DNA of 64,000 nucleotides from Hippophae tibetana. Lineage: Eukaryota > Streptophyta > Magnoliopsida > Rosales > Elaeagnaceae. Each line of letters begins with the position of its first letter. Position 1 is the stretch's first letter. Below are positions 10,365 through 22,849 of this stretch, piece by piece. The notes below the pieces were generated by a model that saw only the letters and a program-made list of their open reading frames with translations, searched no databases and was not told the origin of the DNA. The position numbers and the translations under genes are program-made. The stretch lies in contig CM072807.1 of assembly GCA_037013495.1 (NCBI GenBank), positions 27,384,802 to 27,448,801 of the forward strand. The letters run 5' to 3'.

Positions 10365-13300
10365 TACAATTCAATCCAAAAACTTTCGGAAACGCATACA
10401 AACGCATAATTTAAATGTAGTGGAAATAAAATGGATTGAAAACATACCCCTTTCCTTGATCAATTTTTTTTTTTTTGAAAATCTTCATCTTCAACCCAGA
10501 GGCGGGTCAACCCGACCCGGTTTGACCGTAACGGATACCCGGCCGTATCCTCCTATTCCGTTGACGAAATCCAGCGTTCTTTTTATCAAAATTCTCATAA
10601 TTCGATTTTCGATTGATTCATGGTCTTAATTTGAAGTAATACCATTATTTTAAATAAAAATTTAATTAATGAATCAAATAAATACCCACGATAAATTGTA
10701 TTCATTTTATTCATTTGTTTTCAAGTTTACATTCACAGAATCACTCAAACGTAAATATTGAAACAATTTAATATTTCCATGTGCATAAAAAACAAGGAAA
10801 ATGAAAAACCCAAAATTTCAATTCCTCGTAAAACAGATCAAGAGAGAGATGTTTCCAAAAATGGCTTCAATACCAAATGTTAGAATACAATTCAATCCAG
10901 AATCTTTCGGAAAAGCATACGAACACATAATTTAAATGGAGTCGAAAAAAATGGATTGAAAACATTCCTCTTGCCAGGATCAATTTTTTTTTTTTTGAAA
11001 AACTTCAATTTCAACCGCGAGGCGAGTCAACCCGACCCGTTTTGACCGTAGCAGATACCAGACCGTATCTTCCTATTACGGTGACGAAATCCAGCGTTCT
11101 TTTTATCAAAATTCTCATAATTTGATTTTCGATTGATTTATGGTGTTAATTTGAAGAAATACCATTATTTTAAATAAAAATTTAATTAATGAATCAAATA
11201 AATACCCACGATAAATTGTATTTATTTTCATCATTTGTTTTCAAGTTTAAATTCACAGAATCACTCAAACGTAAATATTGAAACAATTTAAAATTTCCAT
11301 GTGCATAAAAAACAAGGAAAATCAAAAACCCAAAATTTCAATTCCTCGTGTAATAGATCAAAAGGGAGATGTTTTCAAAATGGCTCTAATACCAAATGTT
11401 AGTATACAATTCAATCCAAAAACTTTCGGAAACGCATACAAACGCATAATTTAAATGTAGTGGAAATAAAATGGATTGAAAACATACCCCTTTCCTTGAT
11501 CAAATTTTTTTTTTTGAAAATCTTCATCTTCAACCCAGAGGCGGGTCAACCCGACCCGGTTTGACCGTAACGGATACCCGGCCTTATCCTCCTATTCCGG
11601 TGACGAAATCCAGCGTTCTTTTTATCAAAATTCTCATAATTCGATTTTCGATTGATTCATGGTCTTAATTTGAAGAAATACCATTATTTTAAATAAAAAT
11701 TTAATTAATGAATCAAATAAATACCCACGATAAATTGTATTCATTTTATTCATTTGTTTTCAAGTTTACATTCACAGAATCACTCAAACGTAAATATTGA
11801 AACAATTTAATATTTCCATGTGCATAAAAAACAAGGAAAATCAAAAACCTAAAATTTCAATTCCTCGTAAAACAGATCAAAAGAGAGATGTTTCCAAAAA
11901 TGGCTTTAATGCCAAATGTTAGAATACAATTCAATCCAGAAACTTTCGGAAAAGCATACGAACGCATAATTTAAATGGAGTCGAAAAAAAATGCATTTAA
12001 AACATACCTCTTGCCTTGATCAATTTTTTTTTTTTTAAAAACTTCATCTTCAACCTAGAGGCGGGTCAACCCGACCCGGTTTGACCGTAACGGATACCCG
12101 GCCGTATCCTCCTATTCCGGTGACGAAATCCAGCGTTCTTTTTATCAAAATTCTCATAATTCGATTTTCGATTGATTCATGGTCTTAATTTGAAGAAATA
12201 CCATTATTTTAAATAAAAATTTAATTAATGAATCAAATAAATACCCACGATAAATTGTATTCATTTTATTCATTTGTTTTCAAGTTTACATTCACAGAAT
12301 CACTCAAACGTAAATATTGAAACAATTTAATATTTCCATGTGCATAAAAAACAAGGAAAATCAAAAACCCAAAATTTCAATTCCTCGTAAAACAGATCAA
12401 AAGAGAGATGTTTCCAAAAATGGCTTCAATACCGAATGTTAGAATACAATTCAATCCAGAAACTTTCGGAAAAGCATACGAACACATAATTTAAATGGAG
12501 TCGAAAAAAATGGATTCAAAACATACCTCTTGCCAGGATCAATTTTTTTTTTTTTTGAAAAACTTCAACTTCAACCGCGAGGCGAGTCAACCCGACCCGT
12601 TTTGACTGTAGCAGATACCAGACCGTATCCTGATATTACGGTGACAAAATCCAGCGTTCTTTTTATCAAATTTCTCATAATTCGATTTTCGAGTGATTCA
12701 TGGTCTTAGTTTGAAGTAAAAACATTAATTTAAATAAAAATTTAATTAATGAATCAAATAAATACCCACGATAAATTGTATTTATTTTCATAATTTTGTT
12801 TTCATATTTAAATTCACAGAATCACTCAAACGTAAATATTGAAACAATTTAAAATTTCCATGTGCATAAAAAACAACCAAAATCAAACACCCAAAATTTC
12901 AATTCCTCGTGTAATAGATCAAAAGAGAGATGTTTTCAAAATGGCTCTAATACCAAATGTTAGTATACAATTCAATCCAAAAACTTTCGGAAACGCATAC
13001 AAACGCATAATTTAAATGTAGTGGAAATAAAATGGATTGAAAACATACCCCTTTCCTTGATCAATTTTTTTTTTTTTGAAAATCTTCATCTTCAACCCAG
13101 AGGCGGGTCAACCCGACCCGGTTTGACCGTAACGGATACCCGGCCGTATCCTCCTATTCCGTTGACGAAATCCAGCGTTCTTTTTATCAAAATTCTCATA
13201 ATTCGATTTTCGATTGATTCATGGTCTTAATTTGAAGTAATACCATTATTTTAAATAAAAATTTAATTAATGAATCAAATAAATACCCACGATAAATTGT

Positions 13301-15564
13301 ATTCATTTTATTCATTTGTTTTCAAGTTTACATTCACAGAATCACTCAAACGTAAATATTGAAACAATTTAATATTTCCATGTGCATAAAAAACAAGGAA
13401 AATGAAAAACCCAAAATTTCAATTCCTCGTAAAACAGATCAAGAGAGAGATGTTTCCAAAAATGGCTTCAATACCAAATGTTAGAATACAATTCAATCCA
13501 GAATCTTTCGGAAAAGCATACGAACACATAATTTAAATGGAGTCGAAAAAAATGGATTGAAAACATTCCTCTTGCCAGGATCAATTTTTTTTTTTTTGAA
13601 AAACTTCAATTTCAACCGCGAGGCGAGTCAACCCGACCCGTTTTGACCGTAGCAGATACCAGACCGTATCTTCCTATTACGGTGACGAAATCCAGCGTTC
13701 TTTTTATCAAAATTCTCATAATTTGATTTTCGATTGATTTATGGTGTTAATTTGAAGAAATACCATTATTTTAAATAAAAATTTAATTAATGAATCAAAT
13801 AAATACCCACGATAAATTGTATTTATTTTCATCATTTGTTTTCAAGTTTAAATTCACAGAATCACTCAAACGTAAATATTGAAACAATTTAAAATTTCCA
13901 TGTGCATAAAAAACAAGGAAAATCAAAAACCCAAAATTTCAATTCCTCGTGTAATAGATCAAAAGGGAGATGTTTTCAAAATGGCTCTAATACCAAATGT
14001 TAGTATACAATTCAATCCAAAAACTTTCGGAAACGCATACAAACGCATAATTTAAATGTAGTGGAAATAAAATGGATTGAAAACATACCCCTTTCCTTGA
14101 TCAAATTTTTTTTTTTGAAAATCTTCATCTTCAACCCAGAGGCGGGTCAACCCGACCCGGTTTGACCGTAACGGATACCCGGCCTTATCCTCCTATTCCG
14201 GTGACGAAATCCAGCGTTCTTTTTATCAAAATTCTCATAATTCGATTTTCGATTGATTCATGGTCTTAATTTGAAGAAATACCATTATTTTAAATAAAAA
14301 TTTAATTAATGAATCAAATAAATACCCACGATAAATTGTATTCATTTTATTCATTTGTTTTCAAGTTTACATTCACAGAATCACTCAAACGTAAATATTG
14401 AAACAATTTAATATTTCCATGTGCATAAAAAACAAGGAAAATCAAAAACCTAAAATTTCAATTCCTCGTAAAACAGATCAAAAGAGAGATGTTTCCAAAA
14501 ATGGCTTTAATGCCAAATGTTAGAATACAATTCAATCCAGAAACTTTCGGAAAAGCATACGAACGCATAATTTAAATGGAGTCGAAAAAAAATGCATTTA
14601 AAACATACCTCTTGCCTTGATCAATTTTTTTTTTTGAAAAACTTCATCTTCAACCTAGAGGCGGGTCAACCCGACCCGGTTTGACCGTAACGGATACCCG
14701 GCCGTATCCTCCTATTCCGGTGACGAAATCCAGCGTTCTTTTTATCAAAATTCTCATAATTCGATTTTCGATTGATTCATGGTCTTAATTTGAAGAAATA
14801 CCATTATTTTAAATAAAAATTTAATTAATGAATCAAATAAATACCCACGATAAATTGTATTCATTTTATTCATTTGTTTTCAAGTTTACATTCACAGAAT
14901 CACTCAAACGTAAATATTGAAACAATTTAATATTTCCATGTGCATAAAAAACAAGGAAAATCAAAAACCCAAAATTTCAATTCCTCGTAAAACAGATCAA
15001 AAGAGAGATGTTTCCAAAAATGGCTTCAATACCGAATGTTAGAATACAATTCAATCCAGAAACTTTCGGAAAAGCATACGAACACATAATTTAAATGGAG
15101 TCGAAAAAAATGGATTCAAAACATACCTCTTGCCAGGATCAATTTTTTTTTTTTTGAAAAACTTCAACTTCAACCGCGAGGCGAGTCAACCCGACCCGTT
15201 TTGACTGTAGCAGATACCAGACCGTATCCTGATATTACGGTGACAAAATCCAGCGTTCTTTTTATCAAATTTCTCATAATTCGATTTTCGAGTGATTCAT
15301 GGTCTTAGTTTGAAGTAAAAACATTAATTTAAATAAAAATTTAATTAATGAATCAAATAAATACCCACGATAAATTGTATTTATTTTCATCATTTGTTTT
15401 CATATTTAAATTCACAGAATCACTCAAACGTAAATATTGAAACAATTTAAAATTTCCATGTGCATAAAAAACAACCAAAATCAAACACCCAAAATTTCAA
15501 TTCCTCGTGTAATAGATCAAAAGAGAGATGTTTTCAAAATGGCTCTAATACCAAATGTTAGTAT
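10365..15564. repeat. Two tandem copies of a 2,601-bp pentamer HOR
   Basis: Copy 1 monomers start at 10365, 10886, 11405, 11925 and 12445. Copy 2 monomers start at 12966, 13487, 14006, 14526 and 15045. Offsets are 2,601 bp (2,600 for the last pair). Shared private markers are CCGTTGACG, GAATCTTTCGG, AGATCAAGAGAGAG, AAAAGGGAGATG and CCGGCCTTATCC. Differences include TTTTTAAAAAC at 12038 versus TTTTTGAAAAAC in copy 2, and CATAATTTTG at 12789 versus CATCATTTG. The unit is the same A-E pentamer type as the 2,585-bp block, but with 520-521-bp D and E monomers that lack the E deletion. Confidence 0.9.
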
Positions 15565-16084
15565 ACAATTCAATCCAAACACTTTCGGAAACGCATACAA
15601 ACGCATAATTTAAATGTAGTGGAAATAAAATGGATTGAAAACATACCCCTTTCCTTGATCAATTTTTTTTTTTTTGAAAATCTTCATCTTCAACCCAGAG
15701 GCGGGTCAACCCGACCCGGTTTGACCGTAACGGATACCCGGCCGTATCCTCCTATTCCGGTGACGAAATCCAGCGTTCTTTTTATCAAAATTCTCATAAT
15801 TCGATTTTCGATTGATTCATGGTCTTAATTTGAAGAAATACCATTATTTTAAATAAAAATTTAATTAATGAATCAAATAAATACCCACGATAAATTGTAT
15901 TCATTTTATTCATTTGTTTTCAAGTTTACATTCACAGAATCACTCAAACGTAAATATTGAAACAATTTAATATTTCCATGTGCATAAAAAACAAGGAAAA
16001 TTAAAAACCCAAAATTTCAATTCCTCGTAAAACAGATCAAAAGAGAGATGTTTCCAAAAATGGCTTCAATACCGAATGTTAGAA
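15564..16084. repeat. Recombinant monomer at the 7,280-bp duplication joint (C head, A tail)
   Basis: The head is C-type: AGTATACAATTC, CCAAACACTTTCGG, GTAGTGG, ACCCCTTTCC, GAAAATC and CCCAGAGG. From 15836 it is A-type: GAAGAAATACC, AAAATTAAAAACCC and CAATACCGAATG. The tail matches the A monomer at 8286-8804 at a 7,280-bp offset, including the rare AAAATTAAAAACCC (8718 and 15998). The switch lies between 15,695 and 15,836. The next monomer is B, as expected after A. This is the novel joint expected from an unequal crossover that produced the large duplication. Confidence 0.85.
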
Positions 16085-19000
16085 TACAATTCAATCCAGA
16101 AACTTTCGGAAAAGCATACGAACACATAATTTAAATGGAGTCGAAAAAAATGGATTCAAAACATACCTCTTGCCAGGATCAATTTTTTTTTTTTTGAAAA
16201 ACTTCAACTTCAACCGCGAGGCGAGTCAACCCGACCCGTTTTGACTGTAGCAGATACCAGACCGTATCCTGATATTACGGTGACAAAATCCAGCGTTCTT
16301 TTTATCAAATTTCTCATAATTCGATTTTCGAGTGATTCATGGTCTTAGTTTGAAGTAAAAACATTAATTTAAATAAAAATTTAATTAATGAATCAAATAA
16401 ATACCCACGATAAATTGTATTTATTTTCATCATTTTGTTTTCATATTTAAATTCACAGAATCACTCAAACGTAAATATTGAAACAATTTAAAATTTCCAT
16501 GTGCATAAAAAACAACCAAATCAAACACCCAAAATTTCAATTCCTCGTGTAATAGATCAAAAGAGAGATGTTTTCAAAATGGCTCTAATACCAAATGTTA
16601 GTATACAATTCAATCCAAACACTTTCGGAAACACATACAAACGCATAATTTAAATGTAGTGGAAATAAAATGGATTGAAAACATACCCCTTTCCTTGATC
16701 AAATTTTTTTTTTTTTTGAAAATCTTCATCTTCAACCCAGAGGCGGGTCAACCCGACCCGGTTTGACCGCAACGGATACCCGGCCGTATCCTCCTATTCC
16801 GGTGACGAAATCCAGCGTTCTTTTTATCAAAATTCTCATAATTCGATTTTCGATTGATTCATGGTCTTAATTTGAAGTAATACCATTATTTTAAATAAAA
16901 ATTTAATTAATGAATCAAATAAATACCCACGGTAAATTGTATTCATTTTATTCATTTGTTTTCAAGTTTACATTCACAGAATCACTCAAACGTAAATATT
17001 GAAACAATTTAATATTTCCATGTGCATAAAAAACAAGGAAAATCAAAAACCCAAAATTTCAATTCCTCGTAAAACAGATCAAAAGAGAGATGTTTCCAAA
17101 AATGGCTTCAATACCAAATGTTAGAATACAATTCAATCCAGAAACTTTCGGAAAAGCATACGAACACATAATTTAAATGGAGTCGAAAAAAATGGATTGA
17201 AAACATACCTCTTGCCAGGATCAATTTTTTTGTTTTGAAAAACTTCAACTTCAACCGCGAGGCGAGTCAACCCGACTCGTTTTGACCGTAGCAGATACCA
17301 GACCGTATCCTGATATTACGGTGACAAAATCCAGCGTTCTTTTTATCAAATTTCTCATAATTCGATTTTCGAGTGATTCATGGTCTTAGTTTGAAGTAAA
17401 AACATTAATTTAAATAAAAATTTAATTAATGAATCAAATAAATACCCACGATAAATTGTATTTATTTTCATCATTTGTTTTCATATTTAAATTCACAGAA
17501 TCACTCAAACGTAAATATTGAAACAATTTAAAATTTCCATGTGCATAAAAAACAACCAAAATCAAACACCCAAAATTTCAATTCCTCGTGTAATAGATCA
17601 AAAGAGAGATGTTTTCAAAATGGCTCTAATACCAAATGTTAGTATACAATTCAATCCAAAAACTTTCGGAAACGCATACAAACGCATAATTTAAATGTAG
17701 TGGAAATAAAATGGATTGAAAACATACCCCTTTCCTTGATCAATTTTTTTTTTTTTGAAAATCTTCATCTTCAACCCAGAGGCGGGTCAACCCGACCCGG
17801 TTTGACCGTAACGGATACCCGGCCGTATCCTCCTATTCCGTTGACGAAATCCAGCGTTCTTTTTATCAAAATTCTCATAATTCGATTTTCGATTGATTCA
17901 TGGTCTTAATTTGAAGTAATACCATTATTTTAAATAAAAATTTAATTAATGAATCAAATAAATACCCACGATAAATTGTATTCATTTTATTCATTTGTTT
18001 TCAAGTTTACATTCACAGAATCACTCAAACGTAAATATTGAAACAATTTAATATTTCCATGTGCATAAAAAACAAGGAAAATGAAAAACCCAAAATTTCA
18101 ATTCCTCGTAAAACAGATCAAGAGAGAGATGTTTCCAAAAATGGCTTCAATACCAAATGTTAGAATACAATTCAATCCAGAATCTTTCGGAAAAGCATAC
18201 GAACACATAATTTAAATGGAGTCGAAAAAAATGGATTGAAAACATTCCTCTTGCCAGGATCAATTTTTTTTTTTTTGAAAAACTTCAATTTCAACCGCGA
18301 GGCGAGTCAACCCGACCCGTTTTGACCGTAGCAGATACCAGACCGTATCTTCCTATTACGGTGACGAAATCCAGCGTTCTTTTTATCAAAATTCTCATAA
18401 TTTGATTTTCGATTGATTTATGGTGTTAATTTGAAGAAATACCATTATTTTAAATAAAAATTTAATTAATGAATCAAATAAATACCCACGATAAATTGTA
18501 TTTATTTTCATCATTTGTTTTCAAGTTTAAATTCACAGAATCACTCAAACGTAAATATTGAAACAATTTAAAATTTCCATGTGCATAAAAAACAAGGAAA
18601 ATCAAAAACCCAAAATTTCAATTCCTCGTGTAATAGATCAAAAGGGAGATGTTTTCAAAATGGCTCTAATACCAAATGTTAGTATACAATTCAATCCAAA
18701 AACTTTCGGAAACGCATACAAACGCATAATTTAAATGTAGTGGAAATAAAATGGATTGAAAACATACCCCTTTCCTTGATCAAATTTTTTTTTTTGAAAA
18801 TCTTCATCTTCAACCCAGAGGCGGGTCAACCCGACCCGGTTTGACCGTAACGGATACCCGGCCTTATCCTCCTATTCCGGTGACGAAATCCAGCGTTCTT
18901 TTTATCAAAATTCTCATAATTCGATTTTCGATTGATTCATGGTCTTAATTTGAAGAAATACCATTATTTTAAATAAAAATTTAATTAATGAATCAAATAA

Positions 19001-20343
19001 ATACCCACGATAAATTGTATTCATTTTATTCATTTGTTTTCAAGTTTACATTCACAGAATCACTCAAACGTAAATATTGAAACAATTTAATATTTCCATG
19101 TGCATAAAAAACAAGGAAAATCAAAAACCTAAAATTTCAATTCCTCGTAAAACAGATCAAAAGAGAGATGTTTCCAAAAATGGCTTTAATGCCAAATGTT
19201 AGAATACAATTCAATCCAGAAACTTTCGGAAAAGCATACGAACGCATAATTTAAATGGAGTCGAAAAAAAATGCATTTAAAACATACCTCTTGCCTTGAT
19301 CAATTTTTTTTTTTTTAAAAACTTCATCTTCAACCTAGAGGCGGGTCAACCCGACCCGGTTTGACCGTAACGGATACCCGGCCGTATCCTCCTATTCCGG
19401 TGACGAAATCCAGCGTTCTTTTTATCAAAATTCTCATAATTCGATTTTCGATTGATTCATGGTCTTAATTTGAAGAAATACCATTATTTTAAATAAAAAT
19501 TTAATTAATGAATCAAATAAATACCCACGATAAATTGTATTCATTTTATTCATTTGTTTTCAAGTTTACATTCACAGAATCACTCAAACGTAAATATTGA
19601 AACAATTTAATATTTCCATGTGCATAAAAAACAAGGAAAATCAAAAACCCAAAATTTCAATTCCTCGTAAAACAGATCAAAAGAGAGATGTTTCCAAAAA
19701 TGGCTTCAATACCGAATGTTAGAATACAATTCAATCCAGAAACTTTCGGAAAAGCATACGAACACATAATTTAAATGGAGTCGAAAAAAATGGATTCAAA
19801 ACATACCTCTTGCCAGGATCAATTTTTTTTTTTTTTGAAAAACTTCAACTTCAACCGCGAGGCGAGTCAACCCGACCCGTTTTGACTGTAGCAGATACCA
19901 GACCGTATCCTGATATTACGGTGACAAAATCCAGCGTTCTTTTTATCAAATTTCTCATAATTCGATTTTCGAGTGATTCATGGTCTTAGTTTGAAGTAAA
20001 AACATTAATTTAAATAAAAATTTAATTAATGAATCAAATAAATACCCACGATAAATTGTATTTATTTTCATCATTTTGTTTTCATATTTAAATTCACAGA
20101 ATCACTCAAACGTAAATATTGAAACAATTTAAAATTTCCATGTGCATAAAAAACAACCAAAATCAAACACCCAAAATTTCAATTCCTCGTGTAATAGATC
20201 AAAAGAGAGATGTTTTCAAAATGGCTCTAATACCAAATGTTAGTATACAATTCAATCCAAAAACTTTCGGAAACGCATACAAACGCATAATTTAAATGTA
20301 GTGGAAATAAAATGGATTGAAAACATACCCCTTTCCTTGATCA
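15836..20343. repeat. 14-monomer HOR, partial copy 2 (about 4.5 kb)
   Basis: Monomer starts are 16085, 16604, 17127, 17645, 18166, 18685, 19205, 19725 and 20246. Over about 4.5 kb the sequence matches 8.56-13.06 kb with T-tract lengths and every rare marker I checked preserved. The one substitution I noticed is A at 12792 versus C at 20072. Correspondence stops at about 20344, where the monomer at 20246 reads GATCAAATTT instead of GATCAATTT and later lacks CCGTTGACG. This is probably the youngest large event in the left half. Confidence 0.9.
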
Positions 20344-22849
20344 AATTTTTTTTTTTTTGAAAATCTTCATCTTCAACCCAGAGGCGGGTCAACCCGACCC
20401 GGTTTGACCGTAACGGATACCCGGCCGTATCCTCCTATTCCGGTGACGAAATCCAGCGTTCTTTTTATCAAAATTCTCATAATTCGATTTTCGATTGATT
20501 CATGGTCTTAATTTGAAGTAATACCATTATTTTAAATAAAAATTTAATTAATGAATCAAATAAATACCCACGATAAATTGTATTCATTTTATTCATTTGT
20601 TTTCAAGTTTACATTCACAGAATCACTCAAACGTAAATATTGAAACAATTTAATATTTCCATGTGCATAAAAAACAAGGAAAATGAAAAACCCAAAATTT
20701 CAATTCCTCGTAAAACAGATCAAAAGAGAGATGTTTCCAAAAATGGCTTCAATACCAAATGTTAGAATAAAATTCAATCCAGAAACTTTCGGAAAAGCAT
20801 ACGAACACATAATTTAAATGGAGTCGAAAAAAATGGATTGAAAACATTCCTCTTGCCAGGATCAATTTTTTTTTTTTTGAAAAACTTCAATTTCAACCGC
20901 GAGGTGAGTCAACCCGACCCGTTTTGACCGTAGCAGATACCAGACCGTATCCTCCTATTCCGGTGACGAAATCCAGCGTTCTTTTTATCAAAATTCTCAT
21001 AATTCGATTTTCGATTGATTCATGGTCTTAATTTGAAGAAATACCATTATTTTAAATAAAAATTTAATTAATGAATCAAATAAATACCCACGATAAATTG
21101 TATTCATTTTATTCATTTGTTTTCAAGTTTACATTCACAGAATCACTCAAACGTAAATATTGAAACAATTTAATATTTCCATGTGCATAAAAAACAAGGA
21201 AAATCAAAAACCCAAAATTTCAATTCCTCGTAAAACAGATCAAAAGAGAGATGTTTCCAAAAATGGCTTCAATACCGAATGTTAGAATACAATTCAATCC
21301 AGAAACTTTCGGAAAAGCATACGAACACATAATTTAAATGGAGTCGAAAAAAATGGATTCAAAACATACCTCTTGCCAGGATCAATTTTTTTTTTTTTTG
21401 AAAAACTTCAACTTCAACCGCGAGGCGAGTCAACCCGACCCGTTTTGACTGTAGCAGATACCAGACCGTATCCTGATATTACGGTGACAAAATCCAGCGT
21501 TCTTTTTATCAAATTTCTCATAATTCGATTTTCGAGTGATTCATGGTCTTAGTTTGAAGTAAAAACATTAATTTAAATAAAAATTTAATTAATGAATCAA
21601 ATAAATACCCACGATAAATTGTATTTATTTTCATCATTTTGTTTTCATATTTAAATTCACAGAATCACTCAAACGTAAATATTGAAACAATTTAAAATTT
21701 CCATGTGCATAAAAAACAACCAAAATCAAACACCCAAAATTTCAATTCCTCGTGTAATAGATCAAAAGAGAGATGTTTTCAAAATGGCTCTAATACCAAA
21801 TGTTAGTATACAATTCAATCCAAAAACTTTCGGAAACGCATACAAACGCATAATTTAAATGTAGTGGAAATAAAATGGATTGAAAACATACCCCTTTCCT
21901 TGATCAATTTTTTTTTTTTTTGAAAATCTTCATCTTCAACCCAGAGGCGGGTTAACCCGACCCGGTTTGACCGTAACGGATACCCGGCCGTATCCTCCTA
22001 TTCCGGTGACGAAATCCAGCGTTCTTTTTATCAAAATTCTCATAATTCGATTTTCGATTGATTCATGGTCTTAATTTGAAGTAATACCATTATTTTAAAT
22101 AAAAATTTAATTAATGAATCAAATAAATACCCACGATAAATTGTATTCATTTTATTCATTTGTTTTCAAGTTTACATTCACAGAATCACTCAAACGTAAA
22201 TATTGAAACAATTTAATATTTCCATGTGCATAAAAAACAAGGAAAATGAAAAACCCAAAATTTCAATTCCTCGTAAAACAGATCAAAAGAGAGATGTTTC
22301 CAAAAATGGCTTCAATACCAAATGTTAGAATAAAATTCAATCCAGAAACTTTCGGAAAAGCATACGAACACATAATTTAAATGGAGTCGAAAAAAATGGA
22401 TTGAAAACATTCCTCTTGCCAGGATCAATTTTTTTTTTTTTGAAAAACTTCAATTTCAACCGCGAGGTGAGTCAACCCGACCCGTTTTGACCGTAGCAGA
22501 TACCAGACCGTATCTTCCTATTACGGTGACGAAATCCAGCGTTCTTTTTATCAAAATTCTCATAATTTGATTTTCGATTGATTTATGGTGTTAATTTGAA
22601 GAAATACCATTATTTTAAATAAAAATTTAATTAATAAATCAAATAAATACCCACGATAAATTGTATTTATTTTCATCATTTGTTTTCAAGTTTAAATTCA
22701 CAGAAGCACTCAAACGTAAATATTGAAACAATTTAAAATTTCCATGTGCATAAAAAACAAGGAAAATCAAAAACCCAAAATTTCAATTCCTCGTGTAATA
22801 GATCAAAAGAGAGATGTTTTCAAAATGGCTCTAATACCAAATGTTAGTA
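19725..22849. repeat. Two tandem copies of a 1,563-bp trimer HOR
   Basis: Copy 1 starts at 19725 (B), 20246 (C) and 20768 (D/A recombinant). Copy 2 starts at 21288 (B), 21809 (C) and 22331 (D). Each pair is 1,563 bp apart. Shared private markers are GAATAAAATTCAATCC at both D starts, GCGAGGTGAGTC and CATCATTTTG. Copy 2 has GGGTTAACCC at about 21950 where copy 1 has GGGTCAACCC. The trimer arises because E is missing after the recombinant D/A monomer of copy 1. Confidence 0.9.
20768..21287. repeat. Recombinant D/A monomer
   Basis: The left part is D: ACATTCCTCTTGCC, AATTTCAACCGCGAGG and CAGATACCAGACC. The right part is A: CCTCCTATTCCGG, GACGAAATCC, GAAGAAATACC, and the tail CAATACCGAATG. The diagnostic bases at 20944 (Q-type A) and 20952 (P-type C) limit the switch to about 8 bp. 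It is followed by a B monomer, as A should be. A crossover between a D and an A monomer would delete the E in between and convert a pentamer into a trimer. Confidence 0.85.

Larger units (their letters stand above)
8286..15836. repeat. 14-monomer (7,280-bp) HOR, copy 1
   Basis: Monomer starts are 8286, 8805, 9324, 9847, 10365, 10886, 11405, 11925, 12445, 12966, 13487, 14006, 14526, 15045, 15564. The span from somewhere in 8416-8556 recurs 7,280 bp downstream: 8805 pairs with 16085, 9324 with 16604, 9847 with 17127, 10365 with 17645, 10886 with 18166, 11405 with 18685, 11925 with 19205 and 12445 with 19725. Rare markers shared by both copies are ACACATACAAACGC, GACCGCAACGG, CACGGTAAATTG, TTTTTTTGTTTTG, GACTCGTTTTGACC, CCGTTGACG and GAATCTTTCGG. 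This copy also contains an internal 2,601-bp pentamer pair. Confidence 0.92.
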
